A stretch of DNA of 64,000 nt from Perognathus longimembris pacificus (GCF_023159225.1 NC_063180.1:9917297-9981296); one strand, 5' to 3'. Shown: positions 10,771 through 22,344, counted from the stretch's first letter. The notes: generated by a model from the sequence alone, not told the origin. Made by a program: numbers and translations.

Positions 10771-13700
10771 TTAACAGTCATATATCAGGGAGATCATGCC
10801 CCTTTGTTTTCTGTGTTCTAGGCTTGTCTCACTCAACATTATTTGTTCGAGTTCTGACCATTTCCCTGCGAATAACAGTATTTCACCATTCCTAATCGCT
10901 ATGTAGTATTCCATTGTGTATAAGTACCATATTTTTTGGATCCATTCGTCTGTGGAGGGGCATCTGGGTTGTTTCCATATTTTAGCTATTGTGAATTGTG
11001 CCGCGATAAACATGGAAGTACAAATGCCTTTTTGATATCTTGGATTTTGCTGTTTAGGATAGATGCCTAGGAGTGGTATGGCTGGGTCATAGGGTAGGTC
11101 TATATTGAGCTTTTTGAGAAACCTCCATACTGTTCTCCAAAGTGGTTGTACTAATTTGCATTCCCACCAACAATGGAGAAGGGTTCCTCTTTCCCCACAG
11201 CCCCTCCACCATTTGTTGTTTCCTGAGTTCAGAGTATAGGCCATTCTAACTGGGGTGAGGTGGTATCTCAGGGTTGTTTTTATTTGCATTTCCTTTACTA
11301 GCAGGGATGTTGAGCATTTCCTCATATGTTTCTTTGCCATTTTTATATCTTCTCTTGTGAAGTCTCTCTTTAGCTCTTTTGCCCATTTCCTAATAGGTTT
11401 ATTGGGCTTGGAGGGGCTTAGTTTTTTGAGTTCTCTGTAGATGACCGATATCAGGCCTTTGTCTGTTGCTGTGCTGGTAAATATCCTTTCCCATATCGTT
11501 GGCTGTCTTTCTATTTTGGTGGCTATGTCCTTAGCTGTGCAGAAACTTTTTAATTTGTAGTAGTCCCATTTGTCGAGTCTTTCTCCTATTTGTTGTGCCC
11601 CTGGGACTCTATTCAGGAAGTTCCTTCCTGTGCCTATAAGTTCTAGTGTCTTTCCTACTCTGTCCTTCAGTAGTTTCAAGGATTCAGGTCTGATGTTGAG
11701 GTCCTTGATCCATTTTGAGTTGATCTTGGTGCATGGTGATAGGCTTGGGTCTACTTTGAGTTTTCTGCATATGGCTGCCCAGTTCTCCCAGCACCAGTAG
11801 TTGAAGAGGCTATGTTTATTCCCTTGTATGTCTTTAGCTCCTTTGTCGAATATCAGTTGGCTGTAAGAGTGCGGTTTTATTTCTGGGTCTTCAGTTCTAA
11901 TCCATTGGTCTTCCGATCTGTTTTTATACCAATACCATGCTGTTTTTGTTATGATGGCCTTGTAGTAGAGCTTGAAGTCAGGTATTGTGATACCTCCTGC
12001 ACTGCTTTTTTTGCCTAGAATTGCTTTAGCTATTCTAGGTTTTTTGCTGTTCCATATGAATTTATGGATTGGTTTCTCTATTTCAGTGAAGAATGTGGCT
12101 GGGATTTTGATAGGTATTGCATTGAATTTGTATAACAATTTGGGCAATATGGCCATTTTCACTATATTGATTCTGCCTACCCATGAGCATGGGAGGTCTT
12201 TCCATCTCCTTCTGTCTTCTTTGATTTCCCTTATTAAATTTTTGTAGTTTTCATTGAATAGTTCCGTCACGTCCTTGGTTAAGTTGATCCCTAGGTACTT
12301 TATTCTTTTTTTGGCTACTGTAAATGGAATTGTTTCCATAATTTCCTTTTCTGTTTGTCTATTGCTGGTGTACAGAAAAGCTGCTGACTTTTGTGGGTTG
12401 ATTTTGTATCCTGTTACTTTGCCAAATTGGTTTATTAGGTGTATGAGTTTGGGTACTGAGTTTTTTGGGTCCGTCAGATATAAGATCATGTCGTCTGCGA
12501 ATAGGGATAACTTGATTTCTTCCTTGCCGATGTGGATCCCTTTGATGTCCTCCTCTTGCCTTATTACTATGGCTAGGGATTCCAGCACTATGTTGAACAG
12601 AAGTGGGGAGAGTGGGCATCCTTGTCTTGTTCCTGAGTTTAGGGGGAATGATTTAAGTTTCTCTTCATTTAATATGATATTAGCAGTTGGTCTGTTGTAT
12701 ATGGCTTTTATTGTTTTGAGGAATGTTCCATCTATTCCTGTTCTCTCCAAAGCTTTTAATAGGTATGGATGTTGTATTTTGTCAAAGGCTTTTTGGGCAT
12801 CGACTGAGATAACAATGTGATTCTTGATTTTAGTTCTGTTTATGTGGTGAATTACGTTGATTGATTTACGGATGTTGAACCATCCTTGTGACTGAGGGAT
12901 GAAGCCTACTTGGTCATGATGTATGATATTCTTGATCAGTTTCTGGATCCTATTAGCTAATATTTTATTGAGAAGCTTTGCATCTGTGTTCATTAGTGAT
13001 ATTGGTCTGTAGTTCTCTTTTTTTGTTGGATCTTTGCCTGGTTTGGGAATGAGTATGATATTAGCTTCGTAGAATGAGTTTGGGATTTCTCCCTCCGTTT
13101 CTATTTCACGGAAGAGTTTGAGGAGTATTGGAATTAGCTCCTCACTAAAGGTTTTGTAGAATTCGTTGGTGAATCCATCTGGGCCTGGGCTTTTCTTAGT
13201 AGGGAGGTTCTTGATTACTTCCTGTATCTCACCGTAAGTTATTGGTTTATTTAGTTGATTTATTTCTTCTTGGTTCAGTTTGGGAAGTTTGTACTTCTCT
13301 AAGAATTGATCCATTTCTGTAAAATTATTGTTTTTTGCTGAGTAGAGGTTTTGGAAATAGCTCCTTATGATTGTTTGAATATCGTGTGTACTTGTTGTAA
13401 TTTTTCCGGTGGAGTCCCTGATTTTACGTATATGAGTCTCTTCTCTTCTTTTTTTTGTAAGTCTTGCAAGGGGTCTGTCAATTTTGTTTATTTTCTCAAA
13501 GAACCAGCTTTTAGTCTTATTTATTTGTTGAATGGTCTTTCTATTTTCAATCAGATTTATCTCTTCTTTAATCTTTGTGATCTCTCCCCTCCTAGTCGTT
13601 TTAGATTCTGTCATTTCTTGTTTCTCCAGTTGTTTTAATTTCATCGTGAGGGTATTCACCTGCTCTGCTTCCATTCTTTTAATGTGGGTGCTGAGTGCAA

Positions 13701-14598
13701 TGATCTTGCCCCTCAGCACTGCCTTAGCTGTGTCCCATAGGTTTCTTTGTGATGTGTTTTCTTTGTCATTGTGGCTTATGAATTCATTGATTTCATCTTT
13801 AATTTGATCTGTGGCCCAAGTGTTGGATAGCAGCGTGGGGTTTAGCCTCCAAGAGTGTGTATATGCTCTGTGGTATCCTTTGTTGTTGAGGGTTACCTTT
13901 AATCCATTGTGATCAGATATAATACATGGGATGACGTCAATACTTTTGTATTTGCTGAGGTTCTTTGTGTGGGCTATGACGTGGTCTATTTTGGAATATG
14001 ATCCATGGGCTGCTGAAAAGAAGGTGTATTGGGTCTCTGTAGGGTGGAAGGTTCTATATAGGTCTGTTAGATCCATTTGGGCAATGGTGTTATTTAGGTC
14101 CTCAGCTCCCTTACTAATCTTCTGGGTGTTGGATCTGTCTCTTGGAGAGAGAGGAGTATTAAAGTCACCCACTATGATTGTGTTTGCGTCTATCTTGCTC
14201 TGTAATTCTTTGAGAATTTGCTTGACATATGTCGGGCCTCTTTAGTTTGGTGAGTATACATTTATCACCGTGATTTCTTGATTCTGGATTTTTCCTTGTA
14301 TTAATATGTAGTGTCCTTCTTTGTCTTTTTGAGTGGACTTTAAAGAGAAGTCCAGCTTGTCTGAGATCAGAATGGCTACACCTGCCGTTTTGGTGGATGC
14401 ATTTGCTTGGTAGATCTTGCTCCATCCTTTCACTCGAAGCCTGTTTTTGTCCCTTGCTGTAAGGTGGGTCTCTTGTAGACAGCAGATGTCAACTTTTTGT
14501 TTGCGAATCCATTCTGCCAGTCTGCTCCTCTTTATCGGGGAGTTTAAACCATTTATATTTAAAGAGATCAAGGATAAGGGTGTTTTTTCTCCTTCCAT
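10771..14598 (-). pseudogene. L1-A ORF2 (endonuclease / reverse transcriptase), one in-frame stop
   Basis: Start at 14,598, end at 10,771: 1,275 codons plus stop in one frame, close to the usual L1 ORF2p length. An in-frame TAA at codon 119 (14,242-14,244) is the only break. Endonuclease residues sit at the same numbers as in human ORF2p: N14, E43, Y115, D145, N147, D205, D229 and H230. The RT block carries FADD at residues 700-703 (plus-strand 12,490-12,501), preceded by [10 protein letters not shown] and TRQGCPLSP. The C-terminal Cys-rich segment has [15 protein letters not shown]1-B has a lysine codon where the stop lies, so AAA to TAA is the probable change. The downstream part could be translated only by re-initiation, and it would lack half of the endonuclease. 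Confidence 0.95.
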
Positions 14599-14639
14599 TT
14601 TCTTGGTGGGCTGTTTTTTCTTCTTTTTTTTTCTTGTCT

Positions 14640-15808
14640 TTAGTGAGCTTGTATTTCTGCTGGACTTTGGCTATTGAAGTTTCTTTCTGATTCTGTCTGT
14701 GTGTCTTTTACGATCTCTGTTGGCTGGGGTTCCCCTCTTAATATTCGCTGTAGGGCTGGTTTTTTATTCACATACTCCTTTAGCTCCTCTTTGGTGTGGA
14801 AAGTTCTGGTTCTCCCTTCGAATGTGAACTCCAATTTTGCTGGATATTTGATCCGAGGTTGTAAATTTTTATTCTGGAGTTCTTGGATGGTGTTCTTCCA
14901 CTCACTTCGAGCTTGGTAAGTTTGTGTGGATAAGTCGGATGTTATTCGAATCCTCTTCCCATTGAAAAAAGTTTCCTTCTTCGCTTTGGCTGACTTCAGA
15001 ATTTGCTCTTTAATCTTGAGGTCTGTAGTCTTGAATATTATGTGCCTTGGGGTGGCTTTCCTGGGGTCTGGCCTGCCAGGTGTCCTATAGGCTTCGGTTA
15101 CCTGGATGGGGTCCCCTGTGAGATTGGGGAAGTTTTCTGCAATAACTTTATTGAGAACATGATTAAGCCCTCTGCTCTGGTATTCGGCTCCTTTTTCTAT
15201 TCCAATTATGCACAGATTATATCTCTTGTCTTTGTCCATTAGTTCCTGGATTAGTCTTCCCTGAAGCTTCACCTTTTCTTGGAGTGTGGTCATTTTCTGG
15301 TTGTTGTCAGCTGCTTCATCATCCAGGCGAGAGATTCTGGATTCTATATGGTCTACTCTTTGTGTTATGGTTTCAATTGCGGAGTTTATGGATGTCAGAG
15401 AGCTATTTATGGTTGTCATATCAGCTCTGATCGTGGAGATTTCTTCCTTTAAAGAGTTGTATTTTAAATCTATTTTTTCATGCATTTCAATTCTCAGGAT
15501 GTGGAGATTTTCTTTAAAGGCAGCTTGCATTGTATCCATTTTTGCTTCCATTTCTTTAAAGCAGGCTTGCATTGTATCCAGTTTTGCTTCCATTTCTTTC
15601 TTGGCTTCCTGGGTGTCTTCCAGATTTCCGCTCTAAATTCCTGGAATTGTTTTCTGATTGCATTTCTGACGCTTTCGATCATTCCTGTTAACATGGCCTC
15701 ATTTGCTTTTTTAGTCTCCATCTCCTCTTCAGTCGTGCTGCTTTTTGGAGCTGGCGAGTTGGCTTGCCCTTTGATGAACTGAGTTATGTTTCTTTATGAT
15801 TTGCGCAT
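14640..15808 (-). pseudogene. L1-A ORF1 (RNA-binding chaperone), broken near the N-terminus
   Basis: The start ATG at 15,808 (MRKS) is chosen by alignment with L1-B, where the same start opens a long frame. Codon 5 is TAA (15,794-15,796; a Gln codon in L1-B). A one-base loss near 15,616-15,619 shifts the frame. From 15,593 a 317-residue frame runs to the normal end: heptad coiled coil, then the RRM-like core (YNLCIIGIE), then the C-terminal domain (RHIIFKTTD, YPAKLEFTF). The coiled coil has a 14-residue tandem duplication that L1-B lacks. ORF1p normally forms trimers that coat L1 RNA. The intact part alone lacks the N-terminal region. Confidence 0.9.
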
Positions 15809-16958
15809 CTGGAGATCTGGATGGCTTCTCAGGTTTGGTTTGTAGCTCCTCCCTCCCTCCTGTGTAGACGTGTCTATGGCAGCAGGTGCTGCCGCTGTGG
15901 CCCCGCCCACCAGTGCAGGGTACGCCTACCAGAGCGGGCGCTGTCGCCGGGGGCCCCACACTCCTGTGCACTGTGCGTCCACTGCAACAGGCACTTAGGC
16001 GGGATATGCCTCCCAGAGCAAGTCCTGGGTTGTTGGGTTGTGCTTGCGCCCTCCCACGAGTCCGTTGGGGGGGGCGGTATGTGTGGGGTCCAGTGGGATC
16101 GACTGTCCGGGTGTGGCTTGGCACCTTCAGACCTCACCTCTGCTGTGAGTGGGGGACATGATCAGGCTCTGGTGACCCTGCTGGGCTGGTGTTGCCCACC
16201 AGCATCTGTGATTTTAGTTGTAGGAGTCTGCGAGGTCCAGGCGCCTCGGGTGGGGTTTGCACAACCGCCATCTCCCAGCCCCTGTTGGGAAGGGGGCGGG
16301 GCCGGTTCTGCCAGTTCAGGAACCTGTGGGGTGTTGGTGCTGCTGAGCCCTTCCCCTGCTAAACTGACTTCCCAGCGCCTGATGGGAGCTTCCCCGCCTG
16401 ATTTGGGGGTTCTTTGTTCCCTCAGGGGTGGGGGAGGGGGAGGGAGGGCACTCACTTTTGCTGCTTTGTGTGTGTGTCCCGCGCAGCCGTTGGCCCTCCA
16501 GGGGTTGGCTAAGTGTCGCGTGGTGGCTTCCCTGGTTCCTGATTTCTGCCGTGCTGGGTTCCCTTGTCCGAACCCGGTGTGGACCCGGACTTCTCGTCGC
16601 TGCTGGTGTGTGTCTTGGTCCGCACCCTGCCTTGTGTCCGTGGGGTCTCCCGTTATATGAATTCTGCGCTCCTGGCAGCCTGTCTGCCGATCGCCGGGTT
16701 CCCCTTTCCCAGCCTGACCCTGTTTGGGCCAGGGTCGGCTGGTGGGGGGAGGGTGCCCCAGTGAATCTCCGGCTCTGTGTACGTTTTCGGTTCTTCTTTT
16801 TTGCTCCTTTTTGTTTTCCTGTGTTTCTCCACTGCTTCTGGCTGCTGGTTTTGCTGGGTTCTTGATGGGGTGTTGGGTGTTGGAGTTCCCAGCTCACTAT
16901 GTCGTTGGAGCGAGTCGGGGTGCCTCCCTATTCTATCAGTGCCATCTTTCCTCCCTTA
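15809..16958 (-). promoter_or_regulatory. L1-A 5' UTR / probable internal promoter, GC-rich with tandem units
   Basis: About 1.15 kb upstream of ORF1, rich in G, C and CpG, unlike the AT-rich surroundings. Roughly 50-55 bp units recur between about 15,880 and 16,020 (words CCTACCAGAGCGGG and GTGGCCCCGCCCACC). The CCCCGCCC words are Sp1-type GC boxes. The 5' end, read in the L1 sense, is a GGAGGAAAGATGGC-like start shared with L1-B. Known: L1 5' UTRs carry an RNA polymerase II promoter, and in mouse it is built from tandem monomers. Promoter activity here is inferred. Confidence 0.75.
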
Positions 16959-17111
16959 AATATATCTTGTGAAATCTGAATCTAGGTCTACTGCAACTGG
17001 ATCTTTATTTCTACTTTCTTGGGTTTTTGTTTTTTTTGGTCAGTGGTGGGGCTTGAACTCTGGCCTGGGTGCTGCCTTTGAGCTCTTCAGCTCAAGGCTA
17101 GCGCTCTACTT
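16959..17111 (-). mobile_element. extra 5' sequence of L1-A: Geo SINE piece plus about 60 bp of unique DNA
   Basis: Lies between the shared L1 5' end and the right-hand TSD, so it arrived in the same insertion. In the L1 sense it begins with part of a Geo right monomer (GAGCGCTAGCCTTGAGC, GAGTTCAAGCCCC), then an A-rich SINE tail, then about 60 bp of non-repetitive sequence, then the L1 start. L1-B has no such sequence; its TSD abuts the L1 start. The simplest reading is 5' transduction from transcription that began upstream of the source L1. Confidence 0.75.
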
Positions 17112-17124
17112 TTGTAAGAATCTT

Positions 17125-17430
17125 ATGTTCTTGCATTGCAGGTATTATACAGATCTGCCTTGGTGAAAATGATTAACTTCCATATGATCTGGTACACAGA
17201 AGCTATGCAATCTACCTTACCAGAATAAATACATGGACAAGAAGGTGATACAAACCTGACAGGTGAATAGAAGAGTCTTATGAGAGTCCAATCATTTTTT
17301 TCTATTGAAATTTGGAACTGTACATATCCATTCATTTCAAAATTGAAAATTAGTTATAAACATACAAATTACCTTGTCTTTTAAACTCCCCAAAACAATT
17401 GCCTTAGTTATATTTTATAAAATCCTATCA
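17125..17430. other. unique sequence
   Basis: No gene or repeat seen. Confidence 0.5.
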
Positions 17431-17433
17431 GTG

Positions 17434-17610
17434 TTTCTAGGTGCTAGTGGTTTGCTTTTGTAATCCCATATAGTCTGAGCTCTGGAGGATGAGAGTTCAA
17501 AGCCAGCTCAGGCAGAAAAAGTCCACTAGACTGAATGACCAAACAACCAGCAAAAAAAACAGAGCTATGCAAATAGCTCAAGGGATAGATTTGCAGTTAA
17601 GCCAGAAAGC
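17434..17610 (+). repeat. degraded B1-like/Geo composite SINE
   Basis: Words 'gtaatcccatatagtctgag', 'gagttcaaagccagctcagg' and 'aaagtccactagactgaatg' follow the composite SINE order, and a weak Geo A box (ATAGCTCAAGGGATAGA) follows. The right end is lost. Confidence 0.6.
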
Positions 17611-17611
17611 C

Positions 17612-18422
17612 ACAGTAATAGCAAAAATTAAGTAATAAATACTGCTATTATCTATTAAAACTGAACCCTCATTGAGAAATTCTACATTAATAGTAATTTC
17701 ATATAATTTGTTTTAATAATAAAAATACTATGGCATTAACCCATACATATGCAAGTATCTTCTCTTTCCATATTTGCTCAGCATGAGTGGACACATCATG
17801 TGCTTACATGATAATATTTTGATGGAACAGACAATAAAAAACCACCATATTATTATTACACTTGAAACCTCATTGGAAACAGAAAAATAAATCAAAGCTA
17901 TAGTGCCATACTACATTATTCCATAATTTCAGATGCAGTCTGTCTTCCAGTGAGGCCATGACAATTTATAATTTGCTTTCAGTCTCATTTATCAACAACT
18001 CACTCCACTGACAAAACTCTTCAGATGAGCCTCTCTCTCTTGACATTTTGCTGTCTTGTGCCATTTTTACTCATTCTCTTTATATTAAAGTATAAACACT
18101 TTCTTAATTGGTAACAACTTACATATATTATTACTGGGTTTAAGTTGCAATTAATTTTTTCAAAAGATAAAATATTTTGAGTTGGAAACCATACATTTTA
18201 GGTAATGCAGTATAAGAGACCTCTGCATGGAAGATTTTCCTTGTTGGAACCTGAAAAAAAAATTGAAAGGAATATTTTTGATAGTCTTTTTATTTCTTGT
18301 ATTTCTAGTTATTATCCTAGTCAAAATATTCCAATTATTTAAAATGTGTCCATTATCTCTCTTTTGGAACAGTAAAAAACATGGATATCTTAGACAGAAC
18401 TTAATTTTTCCAAAGGGTAGCA

Positions 18423-18424
<2 letters not shown>
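17612..18424. other. AT-rich unique sequence
   Basis: No gene or recognised repeat. Confidence 0.55.
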
Positions 18425-18425
<1 letters not shown>

Positions 18426-18481
<56 letters not shown>

Positions 18482-18502
18482 GGTGAGAAAGAGAGAGACT
18501 TT
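18426..18502. repeat. (TG)n microsatellite with GA-rich tail
   Basis: Uninterrupted TG units to about 18,470, then GAGA-rich sequence. It produces artefactual Val/Cys and Thr/His open frames. Confidence 0.9.
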
Positions 18503-18504
18503 TT

Positions 18505-18940
18505 AGAAACCCATCTTCTCTGCAGTAACATGGCTTTCTCTGTGGAAAGGCTAGGTTTCTTTAAATCAGGTCATTTGTAGAGACCTTAGACAAGTCTAAC
18601 TGATCTAACTCCATGCAGAAGTGATTGCATTAGTTAACCTGTTACCCACACAGCTTCCAGCAAGTGACAGTGCTATGAGAGAGGACCTGGTTCCTGTTTG
18701 CTCAGAGGCTTAAGATGGCAATGCTGAGGAAGTTCAATATCCATGACATGACAATGTCAGTGGATTTGAAAATTCCAGATCTACCAGTCTTATAGGAATA
18801 GGTCCAGGATTTGGGGTAAGACAGAGTTTCAAATAATATGAGAGCCTTCATAGGTCATTTTGTGTCGTTGTCTTCATCTTTGCCTTTACAACATGCAGGG
18901 GATCAACCTTCTTCCAATAGTAACAGAGCAGTGAAAACTG
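18505..18940. other. unique sequence
   Basis: Nothing recognised. Confidence 0.5.
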
Positions 18941-18944
18941 AATG

Positions 18945-19200
18945 CTAGTGGCTTATACTTTTAATCCTAGCCACTCTGGAGACAGAAATCTGAAGACTGA
19001 TGTTCAAAGCCAGACTAGGTAGAAAAGCCCATGAGATTCATAGCTCCAATTAACCACTAATAAAAAGCTGGGAGTTGAATTGTGTCTCAAATGATAGAGC
19101 ACTAGCTTTGAGCAAAGAAATCTCAGGAACAGCACACAGGACCTGAATTCAAACACAGGACAGGCAACAGAAAAGAAGGAAAAAAGAAAGAAAGAAAAAG
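18945..19200 (+). repeat. B1-like/Geo composite SINE
   Basis: Well-preserved order: 'taatcctagccactctggag', 'gttcaaagccagactagg', 'gaaaagcccatgagattcat', the linker TCCAATTAACCACTAAT, then the Geo monomer (GTGTCTCAAATGATAGAGC...CCTGAATTCAAACAC) and a GAAA-rich tail. Confidence 0.75.
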
Positions 19201-19204
19201 CAAG

Positions 19205-21046
19205 ATTGATGGATGAGTAACAACATAGCTGTTGGCTATTACTCAGAAGCTTACTCTGCCTTTCTTAACATGCTGGCATAGGAGTACAAGTTAATCATTG
19301 GTAGTGTTTTGACATTTGACTTCCATATGACTGTTTAAATAATGCTTAGAACATTTTATTTGAGCTGTGTAGACAATTTCTTTACCTACTGAAGATTGTT
19401 CTACACTGGTTGCGAAAAAGAAGGCAGTCTATGGCTCTTCATAGTTTATACTTAAGTTGCTCATTCTTCATACTGTCACAGTATAATTCTGCCTCTCACA
19501 GAAGCTCTGGGTTCTCACAGGATGCTGGATCTTCAAAGGCATTAAGTCCTCAGTTATTTACTAGTGCCTCAGTCTACTCCTCCTGTTTTCCCTTTTCTCT
19601 TTCCCTGACAAAAACAGAGGCCCATGACTGCTCCATGGTCCTGAGTTAATTAGCATTATATTTGTTAAAGAAATTAAAGTTAAAGCTACTGTGAGACAGA
19701 TCTATAAAATTAGGAAAAGCTAGTAGAGCAACATGTATATGAATGAATATGAAGATATTGTAACAGGACATTCAATGCTAATGAGAATGAAAACTTACAA
19801 ACATCCAATTAGGAAGTAACCATTAAAACTGAAAACTTATTAACCCTTTGGCTTATATTATGAAAATATAATCTTATGAAAACCAATGTCTACATGCAGG
19901 GTATCAAGCCTGGAAATATATGTCTAGAAAATTTCATTGTAGCAAAACAATCAGAGGAAATGTAAATGTCTACTTACAGATAAATATAAAATAATTTCTG
20001 TTAAATTTTGTGTGGGAGAGGAGGGGGTGTTTGAGTTACTGGATAGAATTTGGGGTCTAGTGAATACATGGTAAACACTTTATCATTGAATTACATCCCT
20101 AGCTCAATTTGTGTTGGATTTATTTTCCAATGTATTTTAGTACATTGATATTCTGATAATAAGAAACAATATTCATCATGTAAGAAAAATAATTTGCAAT
20201 GAAATGTGCATAATAGGTAACACCCTTAAAAAGTAATCAAAATACAGCCTAGGGAAGTCCTATGTGTATTGGGGTTAATAGTAGCTCCCCTGCTTAGAGA
20301 TGACAATGGATATAACTAATTAAAGATTTATGTATAAATACCACATCACAATACTGGTTTCACTTATTGGTGTCAGTTATCTGTGAGCAATAGGAAAACA
20401 CAAAGGGAACCTATATTGGAAGATAATATCAAAAGACAAAACATTGACATTAAGTTTTATAGGCTGCCAGTGAGGCCCAAGAAGGTCATGAGATGTCACA
20501 GGTTGGAATTTTTGAGGTCCTCACTCACCTAAGGTTTGGTGATAGGCTTCATTCCTGCTTTGAGTCCTTCCATAACTAGTGTCTAAAAATAGGGTTTTAA
20601 CATCCCCACACAGGCCATTAAACTATAACATAAGGATCAAATGAAATTCAGTAAATCATATGTATTCCTCATCCTGGGAACCACAATTTTGCTCCTTAAA
20701 TTTGAACAAAAATTTTGTTATGGGATAAAAGCCATTGTCATTGTCACCCTTAATATGATCTGTTTTCAGTCTATTGAAAGTATATTCATTTCCTAGAAAA
20801 CCTTCCTGTCACTTTCACCGTATTTGTGTCTTGCCCAAATTCTTCTCTTAGAGAATGCAAGGATGGAAGTAGATAGCTGGGCTGATTTTCTGATACTACT
20901 GACCTTGTACAATTATGTCTTTAAATATGCATTTAACACTTTTGAAAAGGAAAAGAAAAGCAATGAAGTTGGGGTAAGGTGCCTCATATCTTCAATACTT
21001 GCATAAAATATGATTACAAAGTGCTGTTTCACTGTCTACACAATTT
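19205..21046. other. unique sequence, no gene seen
   Basis: Apart from the weak ID-like scrap at 20,010-20,103, no repeat, RNA gene or coding signal was recognised. The open frames (79 codons at most) lack domains. Confidence 0.5.
20010..20103 (-). repeat. weak ID/tRNA-like SINE scrap
   Basis: The antisense end phrase 'gaattacatccctagctc' resembles the antisense head of an ID-like element (CCATATCCCCAGCCC in fresh copies). Strongly diverged. Confidence 0.3.
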
Positions 21047-21059
21047 TCTATTATTCTTT

Positions 21060-21267
21060 TTTTTTTTTTTTTTGGCCAGTCCTGGGCCTTGGACTCAGGG
21101 CCTGAGCACTGTCCCTGGCTTCTTCCCGCTCAAGGCTAGCACTCCGCCACTTGAGCCACAGCGCCGCTTCTGGCCGTTTTTTCTGTATATGTGGTGCTGG
21201 GGAATCGAACCTAGGGCCTCGTGTATCCGAGGCAGGCACTCTTGCCACTAGGCTATATCCCCAGCCC
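21060..21267 (-). mobile_element. IDL-Geo SINE, 'gcggg' sublineage
   Basis: Antisense dimer with a T tail at the left and GGCTATATCCCCAGCCC at the right. TSD TCTATTATTCTTT at 21,047-21,059 and 21,268-21,280. It carries TTCCCGCTCAAGG and CCTCGTGTATCCGAGG, the marks of the second sublineage. Confidence 0.92.
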
Positions 21268-21280
21268 TCTATTATTCTTT

Positions 21281-22275
21281 ACCTAACTAGAAAAGGCAAA
21301 CTTAGATAAGAAGTGTTATTTTAAAAATCAATGTTATTAACCTTACTGAGACTTGCAAACTAAAAACAAAATAAATCCATGACAAAGGAATATTTTGAAA
21401 TGAAAAGAACATGATCTGGGATGGAGCTTTTTCATCTGCCTCAAGTTCCCTGTCTTCAATACCATTTACTCTTGTTTGATGACCTAAATTCACAGGCTCT
21501 TTGATTCTTCTTTGTATCTGTTTTCCACTCATCATTACCTTTAGTGAATGTGGTTCATTAGTTACAAGGGACAAAGTCAATTCTATTTTGGTTCTTGTAA
21601 GGTAGTCCATTCAGTCACAACTTAAAAAATCAGCCTGAATTCCTTTATCAGGGTAGAAAGTGCAGTGTTCTCTGATGGTGCTTGATGTGAGACACAGTTT
21701 TCTTAGGGTGACCAATCTGAATATCTGCAAGTTAGTGGTTTCCTTCAGCCACCTCAGCCTAGCTCAGGGTGTTCTATGGCTCCGCAGGGAGTCCTTTGTT
21801 GGGGAGTCAATGGTTATTTGCTTGTTGCATGAGGTCTTCATTTCTTTGTGTGGTTTACTTTCTATGTAGGAGAAAATAAGAATACTTATCTGTCTCACTA
21901 AAGAAAACTAATCTATAGAGTGCCATGTATCTGCTTTGAGGGCCTTCAAAATTGACCTAGTAGCCTACTTTATCCTCCTTGGGGGGAAAAGATTATGGTT
22001 AGAAACAAAAGTTACTTCTTAGATTCTCCAAAGGCAGCTCACTTTCAGTTGTTTGGCAAGGGTGTTGTTGACACATATATTAAAGTATTTTTTTCAGGAA
22101 AAAAAATAGAAATAGAACAAAGATACAAAACATAAAACTGCAAAGGATAGTCAATAGTCCTGGGGAAATGTTAAACTCTTTTATGATGAACCAAAGGATC
22201 AGAACACATTTAAGATAGCATTCTTAACAAAACTACTTAATGAGAAAAATATGATATGGTGTTTCTAAACTTCCA
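21281..22275. other. unique sequence, no gene seen
   Basis: Several 60-100 codon frames exist on both strands, but none has a domain, and starts and stops look random. Confidence 0.5.
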
Positions 22276-22340
22276 AGCAGTTTCTTTTCCTTTCCTTTCC
22301 TTTCCTTTTTTCTTTTCTTTTCTTTCTTTTTTTTATTATT
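22276..22340. repeat. (TTTCC)n/(TTTTC)n pyrimidine tract
   Basis: Tandem TTTCC units degrading into T-rich sequence. It adjoins an antisense Geo fragment, consistent with growth from a SINE tail. Confidence 0.8.
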
Positions 22341-22344
22341 TTGT

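Larger units (their letters stand above)
10536..17111 (-). mobile_element. L1-A: full-length LINE-1, nearly intact ORF2
   Basis: A complete insertion with TSD TTGTAAGAATCTT at 10,523-10,535 and 17,112-17,124 (13 of 13 identical). Reading the minus strand: extra 5' sequence (17,111-16,959), GC-rich 5' UTR (16,958-15,809), ORF1, a 41-bp spacer, ORF2, and a short 3' UTR with an A-rich tail (a T run at the left). Known role: ORF1 protein binds RNA and ORF2 protein nicks DNA and reverse transcribes, for L1 itself and for SINEs. ORF1 is broken by a nonsense codon and a frameshift, and ORF2 by one nonsense codon, so this copy is not expected to be autonomous. Both defects are small, so it is fairly young. 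Confidence 0.95.

Noticed and set aside
11255..14677. Plus-strand open frames of 60-188 codons across L1-A
   Set aside because: Antisense shadows of L1 ORF2. They recur in L1-B at matching places and have no domain.
15729..16897. Long open frames on both strands (up to 279 codons) at 15,729-16,897
   Set aside because: They lie in the GC-rich L1-A 5' UTR, where few stop codons occur by chance. Similar but different frames appear in the L1-B 5' UTR.
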